DNA from: Ferruginibacter sp. | Lineage (GTDB): Bacteria > Bacteroidota > Bacteroidia > Chitinophagales > Chitinophagaceae | DNA: 64,000 nt | Reading direction: 5' to 3' | Assembly (NCBI GenBank): GCA_028288705.1 | Contig: JAQBNH010000017.1 | Location: forward strand, 37,518-101,517 | In this document: positions 55,685 to 64,000 of the stretch, piece after piece | Layout: each line of letters starts with the position of its first letter | Numbering within the stretch: the stretch's first letter is position 1 | Translations under genes and position numbers: made by a program | The notes under the pieces: model-generated | Database searches by the model: none | Seen by the model: only the letters and a program-made list of their open reading frames with translations | What the model was told of the DNA's origin: nothing

Positions 55685-56401
55685 ATGAAAAAATTATTCA
55701 GCATCATTTTATTTCTTGTCGCAGCTTGCAACGTGTCTGCCCAAAAACAATTTGTGGTGGATGCAAACGCTGAAATGCGGGAGTTGACCGGAACTTTTAA
55801 TCGCATTATTGTGTCACATGCGATCGACCTTTACCTCAGCCAATCCGAAAATGCGGGGCTTGCGGTAAGCGCATCTGAAGACAAATATAAAGCGGGGATC
55901 AAAACTGTCATTGAGAACAATACCCTCAAAATTTATTATGAGGGTGATCGAAACTGGACAAAAAACCGTCACTTAAAAGTATATGTTTCTTTTAAAGAAC
56001 TGGTTTACCTGGAAGCGTCAGGTTCTTCGGATGTTGTTGTTGCGGGGAGCATTCAATCGCCGTCTCTGGATCTCCGCTTCTCCGGTGCCAGTGATTTTAA
56101 AGGGGATGTAAAAGCCGGCAACCTTTCGATTGATTTAAGCGGCGCATCAGATATTACCATAGGCGGAACAGCCACCACTCTAAACGTGGAGAGCAGCGGT
56201 GCCAGTGATATTAAAGGGTATGAGTTAGTGACAGAAACCTGCAATGCGCGGGTCTCGGGCGCATCGGATATCAATATAACGGTGAATAAAGAGATCAATG
56301 CGCGCGCAAGTGGTGCGAGCAGCGTGACGTTTAAAGGCAATGCGGTGCTGAAAGATTTTCACAGCAGCGGTGCCAGCAGCATTTCGAGAAAAGATGGTTA
56401 A
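55685..56401 (+). CDS. GIN-domain (DUF2807) secreted protein, copy 2
   Basis: A 238-residue paralogue of the preceding gene, with the same layout: signal peptide (about 1-19), FVVDANAEMRELTGTFN aligned with its neighbour's start, then a GIN beta-solenoid whose repeats read SGASDFKG, SGASDITIGG, SGASDIKGY, SGASDINI. Copy 1 has SSG where copy 2 has SGASD, so they have diverged well beyond a recent duplication. A terminator follows. Confidence 0.85.
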   Translation: MKKLFSIILFLVAACNVSAQKQFVVDANAEMRELTGTFNRIIVSHAIDLYLSQSENAGLAVSASEDKYKAGIKTVIENNTLKIYYEGDRNWTKNRHLKVYVSFKELVYLEASGSSDVVVAGSIQSPSLDLRFSGASDFKGDVKAGNLSIDLSGASDITIGGTATTLNVESSGASDIKGYELVTETCNARVSGASDINITVNKEINARASGASSVTFKGNAVLKDFHSSGASSISRKDG

Positions 56402-56413
56402 AAAATATTTATG

Positions 56414-56440
56414 GAAAAGCGGACTTTTGTCCGCTTTTTT
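56414..56440 (+). terminator. Terminator after the GIN gene pair
   Basis: AAAAGCGGAC (56415-56424) pairs perfectly with GTCCGCTTTT (56429-56438), loop TTTT, with more T after. Confidence 0.92.
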
Positions 56441-56462
56441 TTATGTCCTGTTTTTCCGGACA

Positions 56463-57275
56463 TTATTGATTTTTACCAAAAGCCCAAACCAGGAAATCGG
56501 CAAATTGATGGTGCCAGGCATGAATGTCATTTCCGGCGATCGTCTCATTCATTTTCTTCATGTTAGCGGTGGAGTTCGCATTTCTTTTGTTGATAAACTG
56601 CTCCAGCAGATCCGCATTTTTTTTCACGCTGCTATCTTTGGAAGACGCATAAAGCCAAAATGCTGCGCCCGGTTTTTTCTTGGACTTACTTAGTTGCAGG
56701 ATCGCCAGTTCAGTTCCTTTCTCATCTTTTCCGGCGTAATTCAGGTCTGGTGAAAATATCCCTACTTTATCAAAGCGGTCACTGAAGGTCCAGGCAATAT
56801 CAAATGCACTGCTGGCGCCTAAGCCGCAACCGGCAACGGCAACGGAATGAAACTTCCTGAGCGATACTTTTTTCTTGATAAAAGGGTAGAGTTCATTGTT
56901 AACGAAAGCAGCGTATTTATCGGCTTTTTTTCCTTCTTCATTTAAGCCCGTGATCCCGGAAATGCCCCAGTCTTCCTGTTCCTTAGCTTCAACGCCTACA
57001 ACCGTTAATGGCTGCAATAATTTTTTCTTGTGAAGGCTGTCGATGATCTTTTTTGCATCCAGTTTATTCAGCATATCTGCGCCGTTAAAGATCAGCAGGT
57101 TCATGTCCTCTTTGTTATCCGGCATCGGCGTGGTGATGACAGTGAGCGCGACATGCCTTTGCAGGTGACGGCTGTAAACAGAATCTTCCTGTTGTTTCAC
57201 TGCAGTTTTGCAGGCAGAAAAAAGCATGATGTTTAAAAGCAGTGCCAGTAAGGCTTTGGATCCGATGTTATTCAT
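56463..57275 (-). CDS. Esterase-fold lipoprotein without catalytic Ser (pseudo-esterase)
   Basis: A 270-residue lipoprotein (lipobox LFSAC, Cys22) with the esterase D/enterochelin esterase-like alpha/beta hydrolase fold. Compared with the active-looking esterase at 34479, IAGSSMGG is replaced by VAGCGLGA, so the nucleophile Ser is Gly (residue 151); the following GIFSPDLNYAG still aligns with GIFSPSFW. A late HAWHHQF could hold the His. It is probably catalytically inactive and may bind ligand instead. ATG 57275 is used because a longer reading would run into the tRNA gene. Confidence 0.75.
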   Translation of the reverse strand: MNNIGSKALLALLLNIMLFSACKTAVKQQEDSVYSRHLQRHVALTVITTPMPDNKEDMNLLIFNGADMLNKLDAKKIIDSLHKKKLLQPLTVVGVEAKEQEDWGISGITGLNEEGKKADKYAAFVNNELYPFIKKKVSLRKFHSVAVAGCGLGASSAFDIAWTFSDRFDKVGIFSPDLNYAGKDEKGTELAILQLSKSKKKPGAAFWLYASSKDSSVKKNADLLEQFINKRNANSTANMKKMNETIAGNDIHAWHHQFADFLVWAFGKNQ

Positions 57276-57301
57276 AATTTTTATAAATCTACAATATAAT
57301 T

Positions 57302-57333
57302 TTTGGCTGCAAAGGCAGAACCCCTTATTTTTG
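57302..57333 (+). promoter_or_regulatory. Promoter of the tRNA gene
   Basis: TTTG at 57302-57305, a 20-base spacer, TATTTTTG at 57326-57333: a full match to the Bacteroidota promoter pattern, just 3 bases before the mature 5' end of the tRNA. It is the best promoter in this window. Confidence 0.7.
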
Positions 57334-57336
57334 CAA

Positions 57337-57411
<75 letters not shown>

Positions 57412-57414
57412 ATT

Positions 57415-57439
57415 AAAGCCTGGGATTCCGGGCTTTTTT
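57415..57439 (+). terminator. Terminator after tRNA-Met
   Basis: AAAGCCTGG (57415-57423) pairs with CCGGGCTTT (57428-57436), one G-T pair, loop of four, followed by T-run. Confidence 0.85.
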
Positions 57440-57536
57440 ATTTTTCTTAACTTTCAATGGTTAAGAATTGATTATCTCCTCCTTATTCAGCTCGTTGTGG
57501 TAATCAATTTTTAAAGCTATTTAAAAAGATCACAAT

Positions 57537-58406
57537 ATGAAAGCTGGTTTCGTAAATATTTTCGGAAAGCCCAATGCCGGTAAAAGCACGTTGTTAAACG
57601 CCCTGATGGGAGAGAAGATGGCGATCGTTTCACATAAAGTTCAAACGACCAGGCACCGGATCAAGGCAATTCTTTCCGGGCCGGAATACCAGATCATTTT
57701 TTCAGATACGCCCGGTATCATTGATCCCCGCTACAAATTGCACGAGAAGATGATGCAGGCTGTAAAAGGAAGCCTGGAAGATGCCGATGTCGCTTTGCTG
57801 ATCGCTGATGCCCGCGAAAATCCGGAAGAAAGCGATGCCATTTTTAAACAGCTTCGATTAAAAGCGCCGGAGATCGTTATCCTGAATAAGGCCGATGCGG
57901 TAAAAGATCCGGCCTCACTGGAAACTGCCAAAGCCTTTTTTGAAGCCCAGCCTTATTGCCGTGAAGTGCTCATCATTTCCGCATTAAAGAAAACAGGTCT
58001 TGATATACTGTTGGAACGCATACTGCATTATTTACCCGAAGGCCACCCGTTTTATGAAGGTGACGACCTGAGCGATATGCCCACGAAATTTTTTGTGGGT
58101 GAACTGATCCGTGAAAAAATATTTCAGCTCTACCAGGAAGAATTGCCGTACCATACGACGGTGCTGGTGCAGGAATTTAAAGAGAAAACGACTTTAATAA
58201 AAATTGGTGCAGATATCATTGTACAACGCGATACGCAGAAAGGGATCATCCTTGGCGAAGGCGGAAGTATGATCAAGAAACTCGGCACTTTAGCAAGGGT
58301 GGATATTGAAGAATTTTTAGGGCATAAAGTGTTTCTCGAGTTGTATGTAAAAGTACGCCCGAAATGGCGCGACAGTGATCTATACTTAAAAGAATACGGA
58401 TACTAA
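57537..58406 (+). CDS. era: GTPase Era
   Basis: A 289-residue GTPase. G1 GKPNAGKST, G3 DTPGI, G4 NKAD, then a C-terminal KH domain (GEGGSMIKKLGTLAR), the mark of Era. It binds the 16S rRNA 3' end and helps 30S assembly. Followed by der 93 bases later. Confidence 0.95.
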   Translation: MKAGFVNIFGKPNAGKSTLLNALMGEKMAIVSHKVQTTRHRIKAILSGPEYQIIFSDTPGIIDPRYKLHEKMMQAVKGSLEDADVALLIADARENPEESDAIFKQLRLKAPEIVILNKADAVKDPASLETAKAFFEAQPYCREVLIISALKKTGLDILLERILHYLPEGHPFYEGDDLSDMPTKFFVGELIREKIFQLYQEELPYHTTVLVQEFKEKTTLIKIGADIIVQRDTQKGIILGEGGSMIKKLGTLARVDIEEFLGHKVFLELYVKVRPKWRDSDLYLKEYGY

Positions 58407-58499
58407 TACCATGAATAATTCGGATGTAGGTGTCAACTGTTTTAAAACTGTAAGCGCTTAAATCCCTTATCCATTTTAAATTTTATAATAAATAATACC

Positions 58500-59813
58500 A
58501 TGAGTTTTACAGTAGCAATAACCGGAAGGCCGAATGTTGGGAAGAGTACTTTTTTTAATCGTTTATTGGAACAGCGAAAAGCGATCGTGGATGATGTGAG
58601 TGGCGTAACACGTGACCGCCAGTATGGTATCGCGGAATGGATCGGTAAATCTTTTAACGTGATCGATACGGGTGGCTTTGTTGCACAAAGCGTGGATGTA
58701 TTTGAAGTGGAGATCCGCAAGCAGGTGCATATCGCAATTGAAGAAGCTAACGCCATTATTTTTATGGTGGATGCTGCTACCGGCATTACCAACCTGGATG
58801 AAAGCATGGCAGATATGTTGCGCAAAAGCACGAAGCCTGTTTTTCTTGTAGTGAATAAAGTAGATAATCATTCACGCCTGCTCGAAGCAAGTGAATTTTA
58901 CAGCCTTGGCTTTGAACATATTTTTTTCCTGTCGTCCATCAGTGGTAGTGGAACGGGCGAATTGCTGGATGCGATCACCGACCTGATCACGGAGAAAGCG
59001 TCTGATGATACACTGGAAAAAGATGCCTTACCAAAATTTGCGATCATCGGTCAGCCGAACGTTGGTAAATCATCGCTGCTGAATGCCTTGATTGGCGCCG
59101 AACGCACGATCGTTAGTGATATCGCCGGCACAACACGTGATACCATTCACACCCATTACAATTTATACAATAAGGAATTTGTGCTGATCGATACCGCCGG
59201 TATTCGCCGTAAAGCGAAAGTGCATGAAGACCTTGAATTTTATTCTGTGATCCGCGCGATCAAAGCAATGGATGAGGCTGATGTTTGTTTGTTATTGCTC
59301 GATGCAGGTAAAGGAATTACGGCCCAGGATCTGTCGATATTTTCGATGGCTGTGAAGAAGGGGAAAGGCGTGGTTGTGCTGGTGAACAAATGGGACCTGG
59401 CAGAAAAAGGAACCAACACCGCACGTGATTATGAAAAGGATCTGAAGAAAAGATTAGCGCCGTTTTCTGATGTACCGATCTTGTTTATTTCGGTAACAGA
59501 GAAGCAGCGGATTTTTAAAAGTATTGAAGCGGCGATCCAGGTTTTTGAAAACCGCCAGAAAAAAATCGCGACGTCAAAACTGAATGAGGTTATGCTGAAA
59601 GCGATTGAAACCTTCCACCCGCCTGTGGTGCGTGGGAATGCGGTGAAAATAAAATATGTTACCCAGCTGCCAACCTACACGCCGAGCTTTGCATTCTTTT
59701 GTAACTACCCGGATGATATTAAAACACCCTATAAGAATTATCTCGAAAATAAGATCCGCGAAAATTTTGATTTCAGTGGTGTTCCCATCCGTTTATTTTT
59801 CAGGAAGAAATAA
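58500..59813 (+). CDS. der: GTPase Der (EngA)
   Basis: A 437-residue protein with two GTPase domains: GRPNVGKSTFF, DTGGF, NKVD in the first and GQPNVGKSSLL, DTAGIRRK, NKWD in the second, then a KH-like C-terminal domain. This tandem layout is unique to Der, needed for 50S assembly. It is on the same strand as era and probably co-transcribed. Confidence 0.95.
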   Translation: MSFTVAITGRPNVGKSTFFNRLLEQRKAIVDDVSGVTRDRQYGIAEWIGKSFNVIDTGGFVAQSVDVFEVEIRKQVHIAIEEANAIIFMVDAATGITNLDESMADMLRKSTKPVFLVVNKVDNHSRLLEASEFYSLGFEHIFFLSSISGSGTGELLDAITDLITEKASDDTLEKDALPKFAIIGQPNVGKSSLLNALIGAERTIVSDIAGTTRDTIHTHYNLYNKEFVLIDTAGIRRKAKVHEDLEFYSVIRAIKAMDEADVCLLLLDAGKGITAQDLSIFSMAVKKGKGVVVLVNKWDLAEKGTNTARDYEKDLKKRLAPFSDVPILFISVTEKQRIFKSIEAAIQVFENRQKKIATSKLNEVMLKAIETFHPPVVRGNAVKIKYVTQLPTYTPSFAFFCNYPDDIKTPYKNYLENKIRENFDFSGVPIRLFFRKK

Positions 59814-59847
59814 ACATATATACAGCCTCAGAATTAAAAATTCCGGT

Positions 59848-59855
59848 TATTTTTG
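59848..59855 (+). promoter_or_regulatory. Candidate -7 box (TATTTTTG) before the repeat lipoprotein gene
   Basis: TATTTTTG fits the consensus exactly and lies 21 bases before the ATG at 59877. No clear TTTG is seen 19-21 bases upstream. Confidence 0.38.
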
Positions 59856-59876
59856 CCGTATAAAACCAACTACATT

Positions 59877-60140
59877 ATGAAGAAATTATTTGCGATTGCA
59901 TTTTTGGCCGCGGTGCTTGTGTCTTGTAACGACGACAAAAAAGCTGAAACAACCGTTACCACAACAGATAGCAACACTGTGATCAGCAGTGATGCGGATA
60001 AAATGAGCAGCATGGGCGACAGTGCTAAAAGAATGATGGACAAAATGGGCGACAGTGCCAATAAAATGATGGATAAAATGGGCGACAGTGCGAAAAAGAT
60101 GATGGACAAAGCCGCCGAAAAAATGGAAAAGAAACATTAA
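59877..60140 (+). CDS. Small lipoprotein with three 11-residue repeats
   Basis: An 87-residue lipoprotein. Its lipobox is LVSC (Cys17), then a Thr/Asp-rich linker, then three near-identical 11-residue units, MGDSAKRMMDK, MGDSANKMMDK, MGDSAKKMMDK, ending AAEKMEKKH. The units would form an amphipathic helix with Met on one face. No family is recognised. The ATG at 59877 gives the lipoprotein signal; a TTG-type extension upstream is rejected. A terminator follows. Confidence 0.78.
   Translation: MKKLFAIAFLAAVLVSCNDDKKAETTVTTTDSNTVISSDADKMSSMGDSAKRMMDKMGDSANKMMDKMGDSAKKMMDKAAEKMEKKH
60012..60110 (+). repeat. Three tandem 33-base repeats in the lipoprotein gene
   Basis: Units at 60012-60044, 60045-60077 and 60078-60110, each starting ATGGGCGACAGTGC. 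Differences are few and mostly silent or conservative. Confidence 0.95.
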
Positions 60141-60472
60141 TCTTTTTGATACCTAATTACAGCCTCCCAATCGGGGGGCTTTTTTATTGCAGGTAGGTGA
60201 GCTTCGTATGGAAACCCGATCAGGAGCCATTGTTTTGTTAAGCGGTCGTTATCAAAAGCGACCATAAAAACGGCCGCTCGCCTAAATTATCCGCTTTTTC
60301 AGGTGAGCCGTACCTATACGCGGGTGGGAAACCGGGATGACGAATAACGTAGTAATCAAAATCTTAAATCGTCTTTTTGGCTCATATATTTAAATGCACT
60401 ATTTTCCGTGTCCCAATCATCCTTCGCAACTGCCGCTCAAACACCTTTTTTTATTTACCAAAACTTTCAAGT
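60141..60472. other. 332-base intergenic region before the last T9SS gene
   Basis: The first 46 bases hold a terminator. Then AGCGGTCG (about 60241) can pair with CGGCCGCT downstream, or GGTCG with CGACC nearer by; no T-run follows, so these are not terminators. A TTTG at 60376-60379 and TATTTTCC at 60400-60407 have promoter spacing (20) but a poor -7. No gene is seen. Confidence 0.55.
60161..60186 (+). terminator. Terminator after the repeat lipoprotein gene
   Basis: GCCTCCC (60162-60168) pairs with GGGGGGC (60173-60179), one G-T pair, loop of four, followed by six T. Confidence 0.88.
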
Positions 60473-63400
60473 ATGAAGAAAATTTACTCTTCATTCCTGC
60501 ATTCCGCAGGTCTGAAAATTCACATTTTAGGGCTAATTGTTCTACTGCTCTGCGTTAATCAGGCTCAGGCACAGTGTACAAATGCTCCGGAAGGACAATG
60601 GCCTTCCGGTACTATAACAGGTCCAACGTCGGGTCCAATTTGTCCCGCCGGCGCTCCTCCGTATACGTCGATAACTACATCGGCTTATACAGGTGAATAC
60701 TCGGTGCTTACACTTGCCGTTCAAACTTACACCGTGACTAGCTCAGTAGCCACCGATTACATTACTATTACCGACGCGACTGGTGCAACGGTGATCAGCA
60801 GCGGGATTCAGCCTTACCAGTTCGCAATAGCTGTTGCGGGAACATACCGTGTTTACAGGCATAGCGATGCGGCGTGTGCAACGCAGGCAACAAACAGGAC
60901 AATTTCCATTGGGTGTAATTCATGCTCACCCGCTGCAGCAACAGTAGTTACCAGCCAGTCATCATCGGCCGTAACAAATGGCGGGGCAAACGATGTTCAG
61001 CTCGTGCGCCTTGCAGTTTCAAATAAATGCGGCACTTTAACTCAGTTAAACCTTTCTACGACCGGTACCACAAACGTTCTTGATATTGCGAGGGCGAAAG
61101 TGTACTACACTACAAGTACTACCTTTAGCAATGCCGTTCAGTTTGGATCAACTGTTGTTTCTCCAAGCGGCGCATTTGCTGTAACCGGATCACAGGCTTT
61201 GTCCACAACCCTCACGAATTATTTTTGGGTTGTATATGATCTAAACTGCGCTGCCCCGGCTACTGCGGCCAATGTAGCTGATGCGACTATAGAATCTTTT
61301 GTTGTTGACGCGGCTACCACCATACCAGCAACAACAAGTCCGGCAGGCACAAGATTAATCACTCCGCTTTATGCACCTGCCTTTGCAAGTGTAGGATCTG
61401 CAAGCTATGTTCAGGGTACCACTAATGACCAAATTGTTCGCTTGAACCTGAACGGAAGTACTTTATGTCCTGGCACTTTAACATCTGTTACTTTTAATAC
61501 CAGCACGAGCACTTCACCGGCAGCGGATATTCTACAGGCTAAGTGTTATTACACAACAACCACAACGTTTTCAACCGCAAGCCAATTTGGCACGGCGGTC
61601 GTTACGCCTTCCGGTGATATAACCTTTACAGGCAGCCAGGTTTTGGCTAATGGAACTGGTAATTATTTCTGGCTCGTATATGACATTAATTGTGTGGCGA
61701 CCCTCACAGATGTGTTAAATGGAATTGCTGTTAATGCTGTCGTAAATGCAACTACTTACGCGGCAACAGGCGCGGTCCCAACAGCAAAAACAATTACGGC
61801 TGCAACAGGCGGAACTTATAATACCGTAGCAGACGGTAACTGGTCCAGTCCAGGCACATGGGCATGCGGTAATGTCCCTTCAGCTACTACACCTGTTCAG
61901 ATCAATAATAATATTACGGTGAACACTGTAGGAAATATTTCAGGGAATATCACTATTACCTCTTCTGGTAATCTGTCTATCGTGTCCGGCGATCTAACTA
62001 TTGGAAATAGCGCCGCTGGAACTGCAAAAAACAGTTCATTAACCAATAATGGCATCTTCGATATATCTGGCGGTATGTTAAAAGTGAATGGAAGTATCCT
62101 TTGTAATTTGTTGTCAACATTTAATCAGTCTGGTGGTGATATTGTAGTTGATGGCAATAATGGTGGTGCTACAGCTACTTCTGTCCCAAGTGGAACAAGA
62201 ATCATTGACTTCAGGCCATCTGCAGCAAACAGTGTGAACCTCACGGGCGGTACCCTTACCATAGTTGATCCCCATGCAGCTGCTTCATCTGAGGCATTAT
62301 ATCTTAATGGTTCTTTCGCCGGAGAAGTAAATACCACAGCGAATCACACTTTGATCTTAGGGGATGGGGTATCTACAGATGCGGGTGGAACAGCAACATA
62401 TGGATATCGTATCAATCCATGGGCAGTTACCACAGGGATTTCTTTCGGAAAAGTAATTGTTAATAATGCACCCGGAACAAATAGAGCGGTAACTACAACA
62501 TACACATTGATCACAAAAGGCGATTTAGTGATTAACGCGGGTGCTGATTTGAACCTGACAACCTTGGCAGCAGTAGCCGGTAATCTTGTGAATAATGGAA
62601 CCTATACAGCAGGAAACACAATTTATTTTGGTAAGCTGGCTTTTGCAACAGGTAGTACGTATAGTGCAAGTGCTGGAACAAACTTACAATCCATTTCTGG
62701 AACGGGTGTTCTAAGGAATTCGGCTACAACTCCTACGGCAAATCTGAGCAGTCTTGAAATTTACACAGCACATCCCAACGGGTTTGTTTTAAATTCACCG
62801 TTGACGCTTAGTGGGACGTTATTCCTGGATAGTGGAATCGTTCGCACATCCTCAACCAATTTGCTTACGGTTGGTGTGAGTGCTGCCACTCCGGGAACAA
62901 TCACTCCTGCCTTTGGAATGGTGGCCGGTCCTCTTAAAAAATGGTTTGCAACAACAGTGGGTGCGACTATACTTCCATTATCAAACGGCACCGTGGCAAA
63001 ACCAGTAACGATTAATGTTACCACAGCGTTAACTACCGGTGGAACATTGACGGGAGAATTTTCATCTGCCGCACCGGCATTTCCAAATGCGGCACCGCTT
63101 ATGGAAGGTGCATTAAAAGTAGATAAAGCCAGCAAACAAGGATCATGGTTTATCAATGCTGCTGATGGTTTCGCAGGCGGTGCATATACTGCAACCTTTA
63201 CAGGAACCGGTGCAACAGATATCATCGACTACACAAAAACTGTGTTGATCAAACGTCCGTCTGCGGGTGGTGACTGGACTTTGGACGGTACACATGTTAC
63301 GACAACAGGTTCTAACACTGCGCCGGTATTGAGCCGCACAGGTATGACCGGTTTTTCCGAATTCGCCATTGGTGGTGAAAACCTGGTTGTATTACCAATC

Positions 63401-63946
63401 GGTATCGAGTACATCAACGGTAGCAAATTAGCTTCAGGCAACTCAATCAACTGGAAAATAAATGTATCTAACTCTTCTTCGGCGACGATGTACCTGGAAC
63501 GCAGTTCAGATAACAGGACTTTCCAAACGATCTATAACCTTACAGCATCGGCCACACGCAGTTTGCAACCATTCCAATACACGGATATTGCACCTGCTTC
63601 AGGCATCAATTACTACCGCCTGAAATCTGTTGATGCAAACGGTAACGTTAAATACAGTGCGGTGATCGCGATCATCAATTCGGATAAAGGTGCAGAGATC
63701 ATCAGCATCGTACCGAACCCGGTGAAAAATGTTGCAATACTGAATGTGAGCAGCGCGATTGCGACTAAAATGGATATCGTTGTGACTGATATGTCCGGAA
63801 GGAAGATCAGCAAACAATCCGTAAGCCTGATCGCAGGCAGCAATCAATTACCATTAAACTTTGCTGGTTTATCAGCAGGTAGCTACCAGGTAACTGGCTA
63901 CACTGCGGATGGCCAGCTCAGGACCATGCGTTTTGTAAAGCAATAA
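60473..63946 (+). CDS. 1157-residue T9SS-secreted protein with BNR-associated-like repeats
   Basis: Begins with a signal peptide (about residues 1-34, cut before QCTNAPEG); ATG 60473 is chosen over an in-frame upstream start at 60377 that would put the signal peptide internally. Two copies of a domain resembling the N-terminal domain associated with BNR-repeat neuraminidases follow (about residues 160-300 and 310-450; ARAKVYYTTSTTFSNAVQFG, LQAKCYYTTTTTFSTASQFG). Then GNWSSPGTWACG, a beta-helix-like, Thr/Asn-rich stretch (about 480-800), and a type A T9SS sorting domain starting IVPNPV. No sialidase catalytic residues are seen. Surface-exposed by inference. A terminator lies at the window end. 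Confidence 0.85.
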   Translation: MKKIYSSFLHSAGLKIHILGLIVLLLCVNQAQAQCTNAPEGQWPSGTITGPTSGPICPAGAPPYTSITTSAYTGEYSVLTLAVQTYTVTSSVATDYITITDATGATVISSGIQPYQFAIAVAGTYRVYRHSDAACATQATNRTISIGCNSCSPAAATVVTSQSSSAVTNGGANDVQLVRLAVSNKCGTLTQLNLSTTGTTNVLDIARAKVYYTTSTTFSNAVQFGSTVVSPSGAFAVTGSQALSTTLTNYFWVVYDLNCAAPATAANVADATIESFVVDAATTIPATTSPAGTRLITPLYAPAFASVGSASYVQGTTNDQIVRLNLNGSTLCPGTLTSVTFNTSTSTSPAADILQAKCYYTTTTTFSTASQFGTAVVTPSGDITFTGSQVLANGTGNYFWLVYDINCVATLTDVLNGIAVNAVVNATTYAATGAVPTAKTITAATGGTYNTVADGNWSSPGTWACGNVPSATTPVQINNNITVNTVGNISGNITITSSGNLSIVSGDLTIGNSAAGTAKNSSLTNNGIFDISGGMLKVNGSILCNLLSTFNQSGGDIVVDGNNGGATATSVPSGTRIIDFRPSAANSVNLTGGTLTIVDPHAAASSEALYLNGSFAGEVNTTANHTLILGDGVSTDAGGTATYGYRINPWAVTTGISFGKVIVNNAPGTNRAVTTTYTLITKGDLVINAGADLNLTTLAAVAGNLVNNGTYTAGNTIYFGKLAFATGSTYSASAGTNLQSISGTGVLRNSATTPTANLSSLEIYTAHPNGFVLNSPLTLSGTLFLDSGIVRTSSTNLLTVGVSAATPGTITPAFGMVAGPLKKWFATTVGATILPLSNGTVAKPVTINVTTALTTGGTLTGEFSSAAPAFPNAAPLMEGALKVDKASKQGSWFINAADGFAGGAYTATFTGTGATDIIDYTKTVLIKRPSAGGDWTLDGTHVTTTGSNTAPVLSRTGMTGFSEFAIGGENLVVLPIGIEYINGSKLASGNSINWKINVSNSSSATMYLERSSDNRTFQTIYNLTASATRSLQPFQYTDIAPASGINYYRLKSVDANGNVKYSAVIAIINSDKGAEIISIVPNPVKNVAILNVSSAIATKMDIVVTDMSGRKISKQSVSLIAGSNQLPLNFAGLSAGSYQVTGYTADGQLRTMRFVKQ

Positions 63947-63966
63947 TTTCTTATATGTTTTGATTA

Positions 63967-64000
63967 AAAACTGCCCCTCTTGCCAGGGGCAGTTTTTTTA
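63967..64000 (+). terminator. Terminator at the window end
   Basis: AAAACTGCCCCT (63967-63978) pairs perfectly with AGGGGCAGTTTT (63985-63996), loop of six, followed by T-run to the edge. Confidence 0.92.

Noticed and set aside
60376..60407. TTTG and TATTTTCC at 20-base spacing before the last T9SS gene
   Set aside because: The -7 box has two mismatches in its most conserved part; too weak to call.

Overview
The window is a compact piece of a Bacteroidota chromosome, most likely from a Chitinophagaceae-like member of the Chitinophagia. Three things point there. Five secreted proteins end in a type IX secretion system (T9SS) type A sorting domain with a YPNP/VPNP-type start. Promoter-like boxes follow the Bacteroidota TTTG-N19-21-TAnnTTTG pattern rather than the sigma-70 one. 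Several gene orders (STAS-rnz, yceD-rpmF-plsX, ddl-PASTA, ferredoxin beside a LuxC-like reductase) are familiar in the phylum. I see no insertion sequence, prophage, integrase, CRISPR array or rRNA. The only tRNA is an initiator-type tRNA-Met.

Layout. 1-6055: 3' part of a giant T9SS cell-surface protein with fibronectin III, PA14, LamG and a triplicated unnamed module. 6181-15520: exopolysaccharide locus on the + strand (GT2, polysaccharide co-polymerase fused to a degenerate BY-kinase-like domain, acyltransferase 3, Wzx-like flippase, GT4, a 43-residue membrane microprotein, Wzy-like polymerase, half-length TolC-like protein). 15522-17938 (-): AlgI-type MBOAT plus SGNH protein, probably polysaccharide O-acetylation. 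18565-24717: 2050-residue T9SS protein with a hydrolase domain, 14 PKD-type repeats and a beta-helix. 24725-27985 (-): methyltransferase, polytopic membrane protein, UbiA-type prenyltransferase and HAD phosphatase, resembling a polyprenyl-phosphate pentose pathway. 28152-32441: T9SS GDSL protein, acyltransferase 3, T9SS LamG protein.

From 32.7 kb the content turns to housekeeping: L,D-transpeptidase, dapA, a CBM48-esterase, RNase Z with a STAS protein, clpC, the yceD-rpmF-plsX operon, a DUF3810 protease-like protein, TspO, hydrolases, dcd, a phosphopantetheinyl transferase, HtrA, a LuxC-like reductase with ferredoxin, ddl-PASTA-rhodanese, a TPP-riboswitch-controlled TonB receptor, two GIN-domain paralogues, a pseudo-esterase lipoprotein, tRNA-fMet, era and der, a repeat lipoprotein, and a fifth T9SS protein at 60473-63946.

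The first half reads as a cell-envelope island: a Wzx/Wzy-type polymer system, an acetylation pair, a separate polyprenyl-linked sugar pathway, and T9SS surface proteins around and between them. The most unusual points are the half-length TolC-like protein in a Wzx/Wzy locus with no Wza-type exporter visible, the degenerate kinase domain, the 43-residue microprotein inside the operon, the UbiA/HAD/membrane-protein cluster, and the triplicated domain at 3187-5620. All functional statements come from reading motifs and context; no database search was run.
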